Part shown: piece by piece, positions 46,654 to 58,815 of the stretch | Layout of the letters: each line of letters starts with the position of its first letter | Numbering within the stretch: the stretch's first letter is position 1 | Origin: Ephydatia muelleri | Lineage: Eukaryota; Porifera; Demospongiae; Spongillida; Spongillidae | NCBI GenBank assembly: GCA_013339895.1 | Contig: JABACO010000005.1 | Coordinates: 8,248,888 to 8,312,887, forward strand | Length of the DNA: 64,000 nucleotides | Direction: 5' to 3' | Position numbers and translations under genes: made by a program | Notes under the pieces: model-generated | Databases searched by the model: none | What the model was told of the DNA's origin: nothing | What the model saw: only the letters and a program-made list of their open reading frames with translations

Positions 46654-48956
46654 CATATGATAAATCTCGTCCAATACCTTTCCTTGTAGACTAGCTGGAA
46701 TTACCACCCTTGTTTCCCATAGTATGCAGCCTTGTTCAGCTGTGAGTTCTCCTCTTTTATCTCGGATTCTTCTGTTGTGTCTGCTGGCCAACCAATATAC
46801 TCTAACACCCGCGATAACACTGGATCCTTGGCCGTTGCATTTCGTAATACTGCAGTCGTCACTGGAATCTGTTCTAGTTGGGTGAGTCTGAATTCAGGAC
46901 AATCGTCCAACTCTTCCCTGTCCTGCCTTTACACCGCCGTGTCCTCCATCAGGGGTAGACGGGAGAGTGCATCTGCGTTCCCATGGCAGTGGGTACTTCT
47001 GTACCGAATATGGAAGGTGTGTTCCGCTAATACTAGTGCATACCTCTGTAGTCGGGCCGCCGTCAAGATGGGAGTGCCTTGTCCGGGTGTAAGATTGAGA
47101 CCAAGGGCTGATGATCGGTTATCAACGTAAAGTGATTGCCATATAAGTACTGTTGAAAGCGTTTAATTCCCCATGCACACCAGTGCAAGTACTTCCTTTT
47201 CGATCTGAGAATAATTGCATTCTGTTTTGACAACGTTCTGGATGCAAACGCTATCGGTTTATCAACACCTGAGTCTGATGTGTGGGACAGGACTGCTCCC
47301 AGACCATAGGCACTGCATCACAAACCAGTACCAGAGGCATTGTTGGGGTGAAGTGAGTGAGGACCAAGTCTGACGCAATCATTTTCTTAACCTCTGTGAA
47401 GGACTCAACACATTCCTTTAACCAACACCACTTGGTATTTCTTTTGCAGCAGCCGATGTAGTGGGGCCAGTGTATTTACCAGATGTGGTAGGAAATGATT
47501 GTAGTAGTTTACTAAGCCCAAAAATGCTCGCAATTGTGAGACATCTCTAGGCTCTGGTACCTCCGTAATGGCTCTCATATTTGCTTGTGTCTTATGCAGC
47601 CCATCTGCATTGATACGGTGTCCACAGAACTCCATGCAATGCACACTTGGCCTTATTAATCACTATAAGTAGTGCTTCTCTAGTCTTTCCAGTACCTGCT
47701 CCAGAATGCGGAATTGTTCCTCCTCATTGGAGCCTGCAACTATTATGTCATCGATCAAGCATTGCGTTTTTGAAATCCCATGTAGTATCAGTTCCATGGT
47801 GCGCTGCCATATTGCCGGTGCTGAGGACACTCCGAATGGCTGTCTGTTGTCTCTATATAACCCTTTATGTGTATTAATGGTGCAGAGTTCCTTGCCTGTT
47901 CTTCAAGCTTCATTTGGAGGTAGGCATGCCAGAGGTCCACCTTACTGAGCATGGTACTTCCGCCCAGTAATGCAAATATGTCTTCCACCAACGACAAGGG
48001 GTACTTTATGGCTTGATTCTGTTGCCCCTTCCTTCAATGGTAGGTATGCCTTAGTCCCCTTGACCATCCCTTGCTCCTTCTGTATTCCAGGATATTTTTC
48101 TAGCAATCTCTTCAGTCATAGTGCTCCTTTTGCTCCTCATCCCCTGCCCTCAGAACTTTTATTTCCCCCCAGTCTATGGGGATCCGGCTTAACCAGTTTC
48201 GACCATCAATAGGGGTCCCAGACCATCCACCCCACTGTTCTATTTTTACGTACTTGCACTGTGATCTCACCACGGGGGGTTAACCCGCTGTCCTGTGTAT
48301 GTTTTTAAATAAACCGTAGATTTCCGCAGTTGGATGTGTGCCATTTCCTCTTTGTACATCGTATAGGGAGGGCATGATGGACACTGCTGCCCCCATGTTC
48401 AGTTCCATATTGATGGGATGTCCCCCTCCACATACATTGGTTTGTGCGCCTTCCATGAACTAGGGGGTGAGACTTCCATTCCATAAAGTCTATGTTGTCT
48501 TCGATGTCAGACCCACTGTCTCCTTTCAGTTCTTTGTTTCCCGATGTCTTCCTTGTGCTCTCTGCCTTCTTCTTCTTTCTGCACACCCTCTCGGCATGAC
48601 CTTGTAACTTGCAAAACCTACAATGCTCCCACCGGAACTTGCATTGGTTTGGCAAATGATCTCTTCCGCAGCGATAGCATGGTTCAGTAGATGTCCCAGG
48701 GGCATCTCTATTGGCATGCTTATTGGCATCTTTATTTCCTTCTCATCTCCTTTGGCTGACCTTCGTGCAGCTGTGCCTCATCCCTTGTCGCCATCTCTTC
48801 CAGTTCTGCAACTTCTAGAGCCTTAGCAAACGTCAAGTCTGCCTTGCCTAAGAGTCGCTTCTGCACTGCTCCATTCTGCATGCCACACACCAGCCTATCT
48901 CTTAAGGCGTCCGAGAGCGTGTCCCCGAAGTCACAATGTTCAGCTAACTTTTGCAA
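46654..48956 (-). pseudogene. Gypsy retrotransposon: gag end, protease, RT, RNase H, spacer
   Basis: In minus order: the gag C-terminus (KLAEHCDFGDTLSDALRDRL) at 48,956; two zinc knuckles (CxxCxxxxxxxxC and CRFCKLQGHAERVC) at 48,680-48,590; a protease segment MELNMGAAVSIM at about 48,400, where the catalytic DTG has become NMG; RT pieces including VDLWHAYLQMKLEEQA (47,930), IDDIIVAGSNEEEQFRIL (47,745) and CGHRINADGLHKTQA (47,630); and LRAFLGLVNYYNHFLPHL. RNase H remains lie around 47.3-47.0 kb, and the spacer (DPVLSRVLEYIGWP) at 46.8 kb. Frameshifts are frequent and the protease site is lost, so the element is dead. Confidence 0.85.
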
Positions 48957-48964
48957 GCTGGCAG

Positions 48965-50275
48965 CAGGGCCGGATTTAGACAGTTGTGGGCCCTGGGCAA
49001 TTATACTTGATGGGGCCCCCCCTAAGAACTATTTAACCCATCATACATGTACATATATACTGAAATAATACACAAGTAATGTAACACGGACACTTTATAC
49101 ACGCGTAGGCAATGAACTGGTAGAATCACACACAATAGGAAGTTTATAAGAACGTATAATCTATTTCTGAAAAGAGCGTTTCCTAGACTTTGCATTAGCA
49201 AATTCATCTATCACATCAGATAGGAAAGTGATTACTTGCACAACACGCAACTGAATTTGCAAAGACTTGTCAATCATCTCAATCTTCTTCCTTCTACTAC
49301 GGAATGCAAGCATAGCAGATGTATGTTCTGATGAGTGCTTGTGTTCCCTCAGTCTGACACCTGCATGCTTCCAGTCATCAAATCCTTTATCAGCCAATGC
49401 AGATTTACTTTTACCAAATAGCTTGCAAACAAAACAGAACAAGCATCCTATTGATGGAGAATAGATCAACCACTCTCTACTCACTGTGTCACCATTTTGA
49501 AGAATACGTTTGAACATATTCTCAGTAACCATACGGCTTACGCCACCAGCATCCTTTCTTTTGGAAGCAGAATACCTTCCATCATTGTTGTAGCATCTTG
49601 TGGGCCCATGCAGCGCCCAATACTCTCGAAGGTTATCAGTAACTGTCCACTTTGCTGGATCATTGATAGCAGCAGTGGTGGCTGTGGTGTCTTAAGGTGT
49701 ATGATTGAGATGATTGGCTGCTGGAACAAGAAGTATCACATGAATGGACGCTAATGCATACGTCAAGTGGCGCCTGCAGCATTGAAATTGGTACGTATTC
49801 ATCCATTGGTCGTGACGATTGGCTGCTGGAACAAGGGTCAGAAGGTTGCCAGTCATTAGATGGTGCCAGCATGGTTGCACTTGGTTCAGTTTCATTCACA
49901 CTGTCATGCGCGTTGTTGACTACGTCTAAACACTGATGTTCTGCCGCTGCGGTTTCGAGGGTACCAACCTGGAAGGTACTGTGGTTTGGCTCGTTTTGAT
50001 TACTAAATCCAAAGGACAAAAGCCTAGGCAGTTTGGTTTGTAGCCTATTCCATTCATCAAGCTGTTCTTTCCGTTTCTTTCGCTTCGATGCTCCACTTCG
50101 CACACTTCTATTCTCGATCTCTTGCTCCGGCTCCATATCCATGCTTAACTCGCTTAATTAACGCAGATTAGTAATTTAGAACGAGTTAATATAAACCAAA
50201 AAAACATGAGTATCATTATTATGAGCACCATGGGGGCCCCCTCAAAAGCAGTGGGCCCTGGGCAGCCGCCCCGGT

Positions 50276-50310
<35 letters not shown>

Positions 50311-50320
50311 TCCGGCCCTG
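48965..50320 (-). mobile_element. hAT element (ZMYM/TTF group) inserted in Gypsy gag
   Basis: TIRs CAGGGCCGGATTTAG (48,965) and CTAAATCCGGCCCTG (ends 50,320) are perfect. The flanks GCTGGCAG (48,957-48,964) and GCTGGCGG (50,321-50,328) form an 8-bp target duplication with one mismatch. Removing the element rejoins the gag codons for Tyr-Ala-Ala-Ser-Leu-Gln-Lys. Near each end the words GTGGGCCCTGGGCA and GGGGCCCCC recur, and the right end has a 28-C run. At 1,356 bp it encodes only the first part of a transposase. Confidence 0.9.
49161..50142 (-). pseudogene. hAT transposase N-terminal part with TTF-type zinc finger
   Basis: It starts MDMEPEQEIENRSVRSGASK with a basic KRKKRK patch, possibly a nuclear signal, then a Ser-rich linker. 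A frameshift near 49,690 leads into INDPAKWTVTDNLREYW, then GYSASKR-like and ENMFKRILQNGDTVSREWLI. The TTF finger follows: CLFCFVCKLFG ... GFDDWKHAGVRLREHKHSSE H. The frame ends at 49,161, before any catalytic residues, where a full-length hAT protein would run several hundred residues further. This is an internally deleted copy. Confidence 0.8.
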
Positions 50321-50328
50321 GCTGGCGG

Positions 50329-50650
50329 CGTAAGTCTTAATGTCCTCCATTTCCTTTTATAGAAACGAAACCTTTCACCAATTTGGTGCTAAGTGGACCT
50401 TTATCGTTTCGACCAGTTCGTCAAAAGTCTTGTCCTTTAGTTTTTGTCGGTGCGACCAGAGCTCTTAACAAGCCGAACGTTTCCTTGCCCACACATGCTA
50501 GTAAAGCATCTCTCCGTTGGTCATTCTCCACCTTGTTGGCACTTTAAAAATGTCCCAACCGCTCTACATAACTATAGGCCATGTTTCGGACGTGCTGTCA
50601 AATTCACCTATCTTTCCCAGGTATCCAGCCATTGAAATGAGCGGCTCACC
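50329..50650 (-). pseudogene. Gypsy gag, N-terminal part
   Basis: The minus strand reads MAGYLGKIGEFDSTSETWPI and, after shifts, KLKDKTFDELVETIKVHLAP and ERFRFYKRKWRT. This is the usual N-terminal order of invertebrate Gypsy gag. It continues beyond the hAT insertion at 48,956. Confidence 0.75.
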
Positions 50651-50674
50651 GTTTTATCCCACCCTCGTCGCCAC

Positions 50675-50816
50675 TGTGGAATCCTTGGACTACCCAGGTG
50701 TAATAAGATTCATTCCTCAAAGTAGCGGCGTACAATACAGTACAATGCATACACGTGCTCGAACTATCTATATTCTAATTACAAGCACACACAGCTCTAC
50801 ATATCAATATTCCACA
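50675..50816 (-). mobile_element. Putative short Gypsy 5' LTR
   Basis: On the minus strand this interval begins TGTGGAATATT and ends GGATTCCACA, a TG...CA unit with inverted 7-bp ends. It is followed at once by GTGGCGACGAGGGTGGGAT, resembling the primer-binding region of invertebrate Gypsy elements, and then by gag. At 142 bp it would be a short LTR. No matching 3' copy was found, so the LTR call is tentative. Confidence 0.5.
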
Positions 50817-50871
50817 GCTACGTTCTTACGTCTCTGATGGTATACTTCTTTCTGATGCGTCATATACTGTC

Positions 50872-52110
50872 TACCGAAAAGATGTTAAAGTCTGACAAGC
50901 TTTACCATATAAACCATCCTGAGCCAGGGAAATCGCACAAGTCAACTTCTTCCTAACAGGAACCTCCTGATGTACATGAGTAGACGAAGTAGCACGTGAC
51001 ACTGCCAGCTTCCACAGATCCCCTAAATGGCTATCCAACCGGGACAGGCTTATTGTGACGACCTCCACATTTAGAACTTGGAAGGACACACTTAGGCGAC
51101 AGAAAAAGTGTAGACCAGGACTCCACTGAGTTATCAGAGACCACAGCTCTAAGTGCTGATGATAAGGCACGAGCAAAAGCCGGCTTTGCTTTAGTAGGGA
51201 TAAATCGGATTGTTGAACACCGGAGCTCACAAACATCAGAGAGACAAGGGATAGCATCAGAAACAGCATCAGGAGTAGACCTGGGCACAGTAGACAAGGA
51301 TGGATTCTGCACTTCTTGCTATGAGAAGCTTTATGTGACATAGCCACTAGACTCGAACAGTGACAGCAAATTAAGAGGTTATGCTCCGTTAACCATACAT
51401 CAGGAACCGCACCAGCATAGGCGCCTCTGACGTGACCCTCCAAATGAGTTTTCCACATGGATGGAGCAATGAGAGCCTGACAACCCGGAACAATACAGGG
51501 CTTCCTAACCTTGTCACCTTGAGGCTCGTAATGTCCTTGTGATAACACAGGTGGTTCAGGAGGCTGCGATAGAGATGGAGGTGGTTCAGAGGCTGCGATA
51601 GAGACGGAGGTGGTTCAGGTGGCTGAGATAGAGACGGAGGTGGTTCAGAAGGCTGCGATAGTGATGGAAGTGGCGCAGGAGGTTGAGATGGCGATGGTGA
51701 AGGAATTTGATGAGAAAAGGCTGACCGCGGCTGTGTCTTACATGGTAAGGATGACAAAGACTGCCGTTTAGATGGAGGTTGGCGAGAGATGGCTGACAGT
51801 TGCCGTGACGAATTGGATAAAGATGGCGGGGACTGCCTTTTACATGTAGATGATGTTCGAGATGTAGATAGCAAATCTCGGCGTGCCGGTGGGATTCCGG
51901 GAATCGATGGTGTTGACAACGATGGTGACGAAGACGACGAACACTGACCCGACGATAAAAACGCCACAGTAGTAGATGTATCCGACAAAGGCAGCGAACG
52001 ACTCGAAGATGGCGGAGCGGGTTGATTACAACATCGACCGCGCTTTGACGGCAAACAGTGCACACAACCCCGTTTAGACTTGACACAAACACAAGCCTTG
52101 CAGCGGGCAT
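50872..52110 (-). pseudogene. LINE ORF, 5' part: Ser/Pro-rich region and zinc finger
   Basis: The minus strand begins near 52,110 with MPAARLVFV in one frame; the other frame gives CVHCLPSKRGRCCNQ. A long Ser/Pro-rich region follows, with a repeated PPSLSQP(P/S)EP motif coded by a tandem repeat at 51,550-51,660. A frameshift leads to KPCIVPGCQALIAPSMWKTH, WLTEHNLLICCHCSSLVAMS and HKASHSKKC, a C2H2-like finger. Further frames give TIRFIPTKAKPAFARALSSA, LFLSPKCVLPSSKCGGRH and AISLAQDGLYGKACQTLTS. The RT part is missing. It is the same LINE family as at 3-4 kb. Confidence 0.8.
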
Positions 52111-52175
52111 TTGGTCCGTTAGTTACAAGGGCAGCAAGGAGACACGCGCTCTATAATAATTAACAATCAATTACC

Positions 52176-52511
52176 TTAACAACCAAAACAATACACTGGA
52201 ACGGAGAAGGTGACTCTGAGGCGACTAACATCCAGTTGCCATCGAACGGGACAGCAGAGCTCTGGCATTCGCTCTACTAGGACCAGGTTTAACCTGCCAT
52301 AGAGAGCCAAAGTGGCCTGGGACTTGCAACAATTTGATCTAATTGCAAGGTGCGCCGCAAGTCCAGAAAGGTTTGTCTGTGCTTCAGGACCCCAACAACC
52401 ATAAGCCTCAACTGCCAAAGGTACACACACCCACCCAAGCTCTGAGCACTTTGCGTCATTGCTAGCATGTTTCCTGTTTTCAGCCACCTGAGCAGTTGAC
52501 CCACTTGTCAC
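52176..52511 (-). pseudogene. LINE ORF C-terminal end, minus copy
   Basis: Contains ELGWVCVPLAVEAYGCWGPE and, after LAAHLAIRS, TLALYGRLNLVLVERM, the extreme C-terminal domain of this LINE family. It lies just upstream, in transcription order, of the 5' part of another copy, so two LINEs are arranged head to tail. Confidence 0.7.
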
Positions 52512-52548
52512 ACTCGCTTCGTGTAGAGTAATTGGAGTAAGCGGTGAT

Positions 52549-52863
52549 GTGACAGTTATGTCAAAAGCTGCAGGTTTTCCCAGAACCCAATTAGGAAAAA
52601 GTATTATTATTATTATTATTGATCAGATGTGTGGAAGATTGGGCTGGACATGCATTCCATTAGTGGTGGAGGTTTATAGTGGTTGGGGATGTGAAGCCCA
52701 AGAATGCTTTTCTAGATTAAGTAAGAGGCTAGCCATGCAAGTGGGTGTTTGTGAAACTGAGGCACTGAGCCAAATGTACTGCCTGCTGGGTGTCACACTG
52801 ATGAGGCAGAATGCAAGAGTCATTCTACTCAGATGTGCCCAAACACCCCTTCAGGATTGTTAA
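52549..52863 (+). pseudogene. LINE ORF C-terminal end, plus copy
   Basis: Contains GRLGWTCIPLVVEVYSGWGC and LSKRLAMQVG, homologous to the minus copy at 52,176-52,511 and diverged from it. The two ends face away from each other with their C-terminal domains almost adjacent. A TTA microsatellite at 52,600 and ATT repeats at 52,915-52,940 flank it. Confidence 0.7.
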
Positions 52864-53013
52864 TCTTAATTGTGTTATGCATGTGTATGTGTGTTTACTC
52901 GTGTTTTCTTGTATATTATGATTATTATTATTATTATTTTTAATTTCAATTGTCAAGTATACAAGAGTTGTATGACATACGAACCAAATAAATGTGTTAA
53001 TTATCTAAACAAA

Positions 53014-53160
53014 GTGGGACAGTTTCCACGAAAATTGCCCCACGGATATATTATAAAATGTTATAAAAATGCATCGCGGGTGAATCGCTATAACTTCCCA
53101 ATGGTTAACGCTATCGACGTCCTATTTTCAACACTTCATACTACACCATTACACTACGGA
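53014..53160 (+). repeat. Copy of the foldback-element terminus (34.5/35.5 kb)
   Basis: Shares GGGACAGTTTCC, CGAAAATTGCCCCACGG, AATGCATCGCG, GAATCGCTATAAC, AACGCTATCGAC and TATTTTCAACACTTCATACT with the arms at 34,517 and 35,388. Only one arm is present here. Confidence 0.75.
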
Positions 53161-53928
53161 AAAACTTATTTTGGGGCCTTGCACTAGTTCCGTGCTGATG
53201 CTACGAAGTCCGATACCCCATGGGGTTCAAAACCGCCACATCTTCAGCTAGGAGAGTTTAAATCGCTTCAAATTCAGTATGTACGTACAGAAGTCCTGTT
53301 GCTATTGATGTGTTCAGTTCGTTAATTTTTACTCTATCCGTCGCGGAGATACAGCTGTGCAAAGTTAATGCACATTTCCCGCTCGATTGCACCATTTTTG
53401 CATGCAACCCGTGTTCCATTCTCCAAATCCACAATAAATTTTGATAACTTCTTTGTTCCGCCCATTTCTCCCTTAGCCGTTCCCACTTCCCAACTGTTTT
53501 TGTCTCACTCAGGCAGTGAGTTTATGCGGGAAAGTTAAAAGAAGAAGATCGCTGCTCAGTTCCAGACGATCGTACCAAATTAACGGACCCAAGTAAATGG
53601 TTGCAGTATAACCTTGCGCCTCCCACGTCGCCGGCAGTATTCAAAACGGCACACGTAAGGCTATTTGCTACGCACTCACATCATCCTCTAGTCGTGTAAT
53701 AAAGCTTTCCTATTTGCCATCATCTTGCTAAAATCATCGTCTTATATCTGCCACGCCCACTCGGCTACGATTGCAATGATTTCGGTCTCACACAACTTTC
53801 AGCTCACACATAGTACATGAACTCATGCTGGCTCCCACTTGTGCACACACTTGCATTGTTGCGTACATGGCCCTGTACACTATCGTATGGCATATTTTCT
53901 TATACACAACCACACACACACACGCACA

Positions 53929-53930
53929 CA

Positions 53931-53965
<35 letters not shown>

Positions 53966-55135
53966 TCATGTACAGCGTACTTGCACACACCAGTTATACA
54001 TGTGGCAAACAATACACCTGTCTGATGATGCTCTCACTGTCACATGCACATGTATTCTATTCAATTCAACTGTACTTGTGCATGCCTGTACAGACCACTG
54101 ATTCTATATAAATTTGTGTACCAAGCTTTCTGTACATGTATCGTGTCTCCAAGGATCGAATACATTGTGTCCCCATCTGGTACTCTAAATGTACACAAAC
54201 ATTGCACACTTGCACACACACACCACTGTATAAATGTGGCAATACACATGCAAAAACACTCACACACAACATATAGATACAGACACACACATACGGACAC
54301 GGACACACAGGTACACATGGACACACACACAACACAAGCACACACATAGACACACACACAACATACACACAACATACACACAGACACACACACACAGACA
54401 CATACACAGACGCACACACACAGACACACACACAGACACACACACAGACACACACACAGACACAGACACATACACACAGACACATGCAGGCATGCACAGA
54501 CACACACACAGATGCACACACAGACACACACACAGATGCACACACAGACACACACACACACAGGCACGCATAGACCCATACAACACACTCTCACACGACA
54601 GAGACACAGACACACACAGACATGCACAGAGACACACAGACATGCACATGAAATACACAGACACACACACGACATACACACAGACACGCACAGACACACA
54701 TGGACACAGACTCACACACACGAAATTCACAGACACACACACACATGACAGACAGACACACAGACGCAGGCACACATGGACACACAAGCATAGACACACA
54801 CATGCACAGACACACACATGCAGACGCACACACATGCATAGACACACACACGCACACACAAGATACACACATGCCATACACACACAACAGACACACAAGC
54901 ACACAAAGACACATGCACGAAATACACAAACACACCTGCAGACACACACATGAAATACACAGACACGCACAAAGACACGCAGACATACATGCACACAGAC
55001 TCATACAAAAAAATACATATAGACACACAGACGAAATACACAGATACACACATGCAGACACACACATGCACACACATAGACACACAGATAAACACACGAC
55101 ATACACACAGACACACATATACAGACACACATGTA
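53929..55135 (+). repeat. CA-rich simple and interspersed repeats
   Basis: A (CA)n tract at 53,929-53,965, then from 54,250 a long degenerate tract of CACACAGA, CACATGCA and GACACA words. Long open frames in several phases on both strands result from the repeat (Thr/His or Cys/Val only). Confidence 0.9.
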
Positions 55136-55139
55136 GCTA

Positions 55140-55863
55140 CATGTGCCTATGTGTATGTACCGTCTCTAAAGTGCGAGCTCTATGTCATATACTCCCAAAG
55201 AATTGGTCCTCAGCCCCCATAGGATTGGTGTCCCGTACCACTGTATGCATGTGGCAAAGTATATCACTGTATTCACCACAGCACTGGGCCCATGGTACAA
55301 TATTAAAAAGTGTGTGTGTGTGTGTGTGTGGAGGGGGGGTGGCTGATTTCTTTTGAGCAAAATGAATAATTAAATATACAAGTCTACATGTAGAGATGCA
55401 CGAATTTATTTTTAATCATGATGCGTATGATGTTGTCATCGAAAAAGTTGTTGTCGGCTATCATTCCTTGATGAGATTTACACAGTTGGCCAAAAATTGT
55501 GGTGTGTGTGTGGAGGGTCCCTGCAGCAACGTGCATAAGACTTTAAGTTCTTACACACTCACATCCATCTTTTTGTACAATTGTGTAATAAAGCTTTCCT
55601 GTTTGGCAAAATCCTTGATCCTTGAACAACTTCTTATCATTCTTTATGCCTCCACTACTCAGCTAGGTGGCTTGTGTACCAGTTGCAGAGACTTGAGTCT
55701 CTCTTTGCCCATACAATATTTAACTGTCGTGCCTAACAAGAGTTGCGTATTATCGCACTCACCTACGAAATTATCGACGAAATCCGTCGAACGGCTTTGA
55801 TCATGAATACTATTCAGTTACTTAACAATAACTGAACGTAGTGAATCTATAGCTCGTACGGCT
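55140..55863. other. No gene; partial direct copy of the 53.7-kb arm
   Basis: TTGTGTAATAAAGCTTTCCT at 55,582 matches 53,693-53,712. After the hAT-like insertion, GAGCTCACACAGAGTACATG (59,843) matches the 53.8-kb part of the arm. This looks like a second, direct partial copy of the arm, interrupted at 55,864. Confidence 0.5.
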
Positions 55864-56539
55864 TAGGGTCAACTACCGATAAGCTTTGTCCTTACCGCTT
55901 ACCGGTTATCCGATACCGTTAAGCAACCGGTAAGACACTTTCTTATTCATTACCGTTCAGTAAGAGATAATTTCTTACTGAATATTATCGGTAACAGTCA
56001 GCTTTCTTATTGATTGTTGCATGTACTTATTCTTCACGATAGTGGTCAAAACTAACCGAATTAGTGTTATGAATAATTACTTGGAGGGAATTTTCGCTCG
56101 TACGTGTGTTGAATATTTCACAGTGACGTCAACGCAAGGAACTGTACTAATACACGGTCCGCTGGTGTACAATTACGGAGAGGTCACATGATACTTGATC
56201 ATTATGGTTTTTTTAATTTAATAAAGCTTCAAAAAATGAAAAGAAGCATCACAGGCAAGGCTTCTTCATCAAAAAATGCTAAGGTTTCTTAAGATCAAGT
56301 TGCAATTGCAGCTTCATTGCCAAAAGACCAGGGTATTCCGGAGGAGATTATCGGCCGTCGAACTACGAAAGGAAAGCCAGAGTACGAGATTAGATGAAAA
56401 CATGCACAGGGGCGGTATTTTGAAAGAAGGGCAGTGTTGATTAGTTTGCATGGTTACCTTTGATTACGTCAACACTGATATTAAACCGGCCATTATAATT
56501 AGTAAACTATTGCCGTCTATCTGGGATAAGCGAAGGGCG

Positions 56540-56752
56540 TATAAAAAGGTAATCGATTTCTGACAGATTTTCTGCATATGAAAGAAAAGAATATCGATTA
56601 ATCGCGACTAAGAAAAACAGAATCGGTAATTTCGACTAAAGGAAAGTCTGAAATCGGTAATCTGCTATTCTGCTAAATGCATAGTCGACCGAATAGGTAA
56701 TCGCGAATAATCGATTAACCTACAAAACCTGAAAATGGGTTACACACCCTAC
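56540..56752. mobile_element. Right end of a hAT element related to 7,120-8,260
   Basis: It ends AATGGGTTACACACCCTA, the same terminus as at 8,248-8,260. It is preceded by clustered AATCGATTA, ATCGGTAAT and TCGACTAA words like the subterminal motifs there. A convincing left end was not found; AGGGCGTAT at about 56,534 is only weakly similar. Confidence 0.5.
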
Positions 56753-56759
56753 ATGATTG

Positions 56760-58800
56760 CCTGCATAGTTCTGTGTATACATGTATATCTGACAGTTTAT
56801 TCGTAATCAATACTTCAAAAAGAAGCTTGGAGATTGTAGTAGTAGATGTGGATGTTAGAAAAGATGGGAGTGGCTCATAGTTTTTGAACACGCCCTCTTC
56901 CTTAGCGGTAATCATTACCATTCAGTAAGCACAGTGCAAAAAGTTTGATATACAATACGGTATATTTTTGGTTATATTTGTGAATACGCCAAAATATACG
57001 CCTGAGTACTATATTTGAACTATAAGACGGCGTATATTCAAGAATCCGCAAGTGTTAAATACGTCACTGTTTATATAGGCACAATTAAGTGTACAAAATA
57101 TACCCCCGTAAGTATATTTATACCATACCACCGTGTATATTCAAGTTTCACATATTCTGTGGGTATATTTGTCTGCGAGTTATCAATTCCTGTATAAGCG
57201 TTCATAAGCATCTAATTACTAAGGAGCTGGCGCTTGCCTTTAGTACTTAGCATGCGACAGTCAGTACAAACCGAACTTGACACGCTCAATGCCGAAGTCG
57301 GAATTCGATACTGATGGACATCTGCCTGTGTGTATATGTGTGTGTGGACATCTGTCTGTGTGGGACATCTGTCTGTGTGGGACATCTGTCTGTGTGGGAC
57401 ATCTGTCTGTGTGGGACATCTGTCTGTGTGGGACATCTGTCTGTGTGGGACATCTGTCTGTGTGGGACATCTGTCTGTGTGTGTGTCTGTGCATATGCGT
57501 GTGTGTGGACATCTGTCTGTGTATACGTGTGTGTGGAAATCTGTCTGTATGCGTGTGTGTGGACATCTGTCTGTGTATACGTGTGTGTGGATATCTGTCT
57601 GTATGCGTGTGTGTGGACATCGATCTGTCATGTGTGTACGTGTGAATGTGTGTCCGTCTGTGTGTTGTGTGTTTATGCGTGTGCGTGGACATGTGTGTCC
57701 GCGAGCGTGTGGACATGTACGTGCAAGTGTGTGTCATTACATTTTTGAAATGTTAATGTGATTTGTATTCTTACCATTATTGTTCAATTTGAAATGGATA
57801 TAACAGTACATAATGATATGGAAAGTATGCATGGTATAGAGGTTGTGCAATAGCGTCATAAATCGTCAACAATCAATAAATAGCAACCTTTGCTAAGCGC
57901 CATTTTGAGTGTCAAAAGCACACACGTGTCTATCCGTAATAGAGTGATTGGAGGTTCCTGACTAACCGTTTGAGCCATTTCGTGTGATTAAATGCAGCTA
58001 GAAAGTACGGCCAAATACTCTGTGTATTACTATTAGCTTCATGACACTGCCAAACAGCGTTACAAGGTAAAATTGGAGCTGGTTGGTGCGCTTGAAGACC
58101 CGTATGTTGCGTATGAGAGAGGCATTGTTAGTGTAGATTGGAATAATTGGCCTCAGGTTCCGATAGCTGTAGCAAAGACTCTGCAGCATCAATTTTTTTT
58201 TTTACCAACTTCCTTTTTATCACCTCCAATGTTCTGTGGAATCTGTTCATATCATGCACACGCTTCCTCTTCAAAGGGCTCTTCATGTGCTCGAATAAGG
58301 AAGGAACATAATCAGGGGATAGGAGGTTGTTGCTCTATTCCCCCGAAACGAAGTGTACGCTACATATCCACGAGTACTCATTTGGAATCCAATCTTTGCG
58401 CCCCACTGCTGCTATCACTGGGACTTACGTTCTTCATCTTGAGGAAAATGAACGCCCGAACCTTTAATGAAACGATTACTGCATCCTACTGCACAACATG
58501 CCTTGCCCATACAATTGCTTTTGACACTCAAAATGGCGGTTAACACAAGTAACGTCACTTCGCTCCGCCCATTGCACAACCTCTATTGTTTTTTACAATT
58601 TCACGCAGGCTTGTAAATGTTGTAACATTGAAGATTTCTGCCAGTTCAAGAAATAGGTGATAGTCTTACTTGTCAATAGGTTTGTGCGGTTATCGTTGTT
58701 ATTTACTATTTATAACCAAATTTAAAAGTGCACCAATTAGAGTATGCCATTGCACGTGAAGGCTAATTTTGGCGGGTTCCTGTGTGAGTGTGGCCTGGAA
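56760..58800. other. No recognisable gene apart from a minisatellite
   Basis: A frame at 58,073-58,543 is open for 156 codons on the plus strand but shows no motif that I recognise. Inverted words GCCATTTTGAGTGTCAAAAG (57,899) and CTTTTGACACTCAAAATGGC (58,516) mark a 20-bp inverted pair about 640 bp apart, perhaps another MITE. Confidence 0.4.
57305..57640 (+). repeat. 17-bp minisatellite, about 8 exact units plus variants
   Basis: Unit GGACATCTGTCTGTGTG at 57,345-57,480, followed by longer variants that include ATACGTGTGTGTGGA. Frames across it are artefacts. Confidence 0.9.
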
Positions 58801-58815
58801 AGGTACGTGACTTTG

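Noticed and set aside
54061-55356. Long Cys/Val and Thr/His frames of 130-245 residues
   Set aside because: They are CA/TG repeat translations, open on both strands and in several frames.
57212-57761. 139-158-residue frames across the 17-bp minisatellite
   Set aside because: Rotating translations of a 17-bp unit; not a gene.
58073-58543. 156-residue plus-strand frame
   Set aside because: It contains a poly-Phe stretch from a T run and no conserved block. It lies inside a hAT-like element whose transposase it does not resemble.
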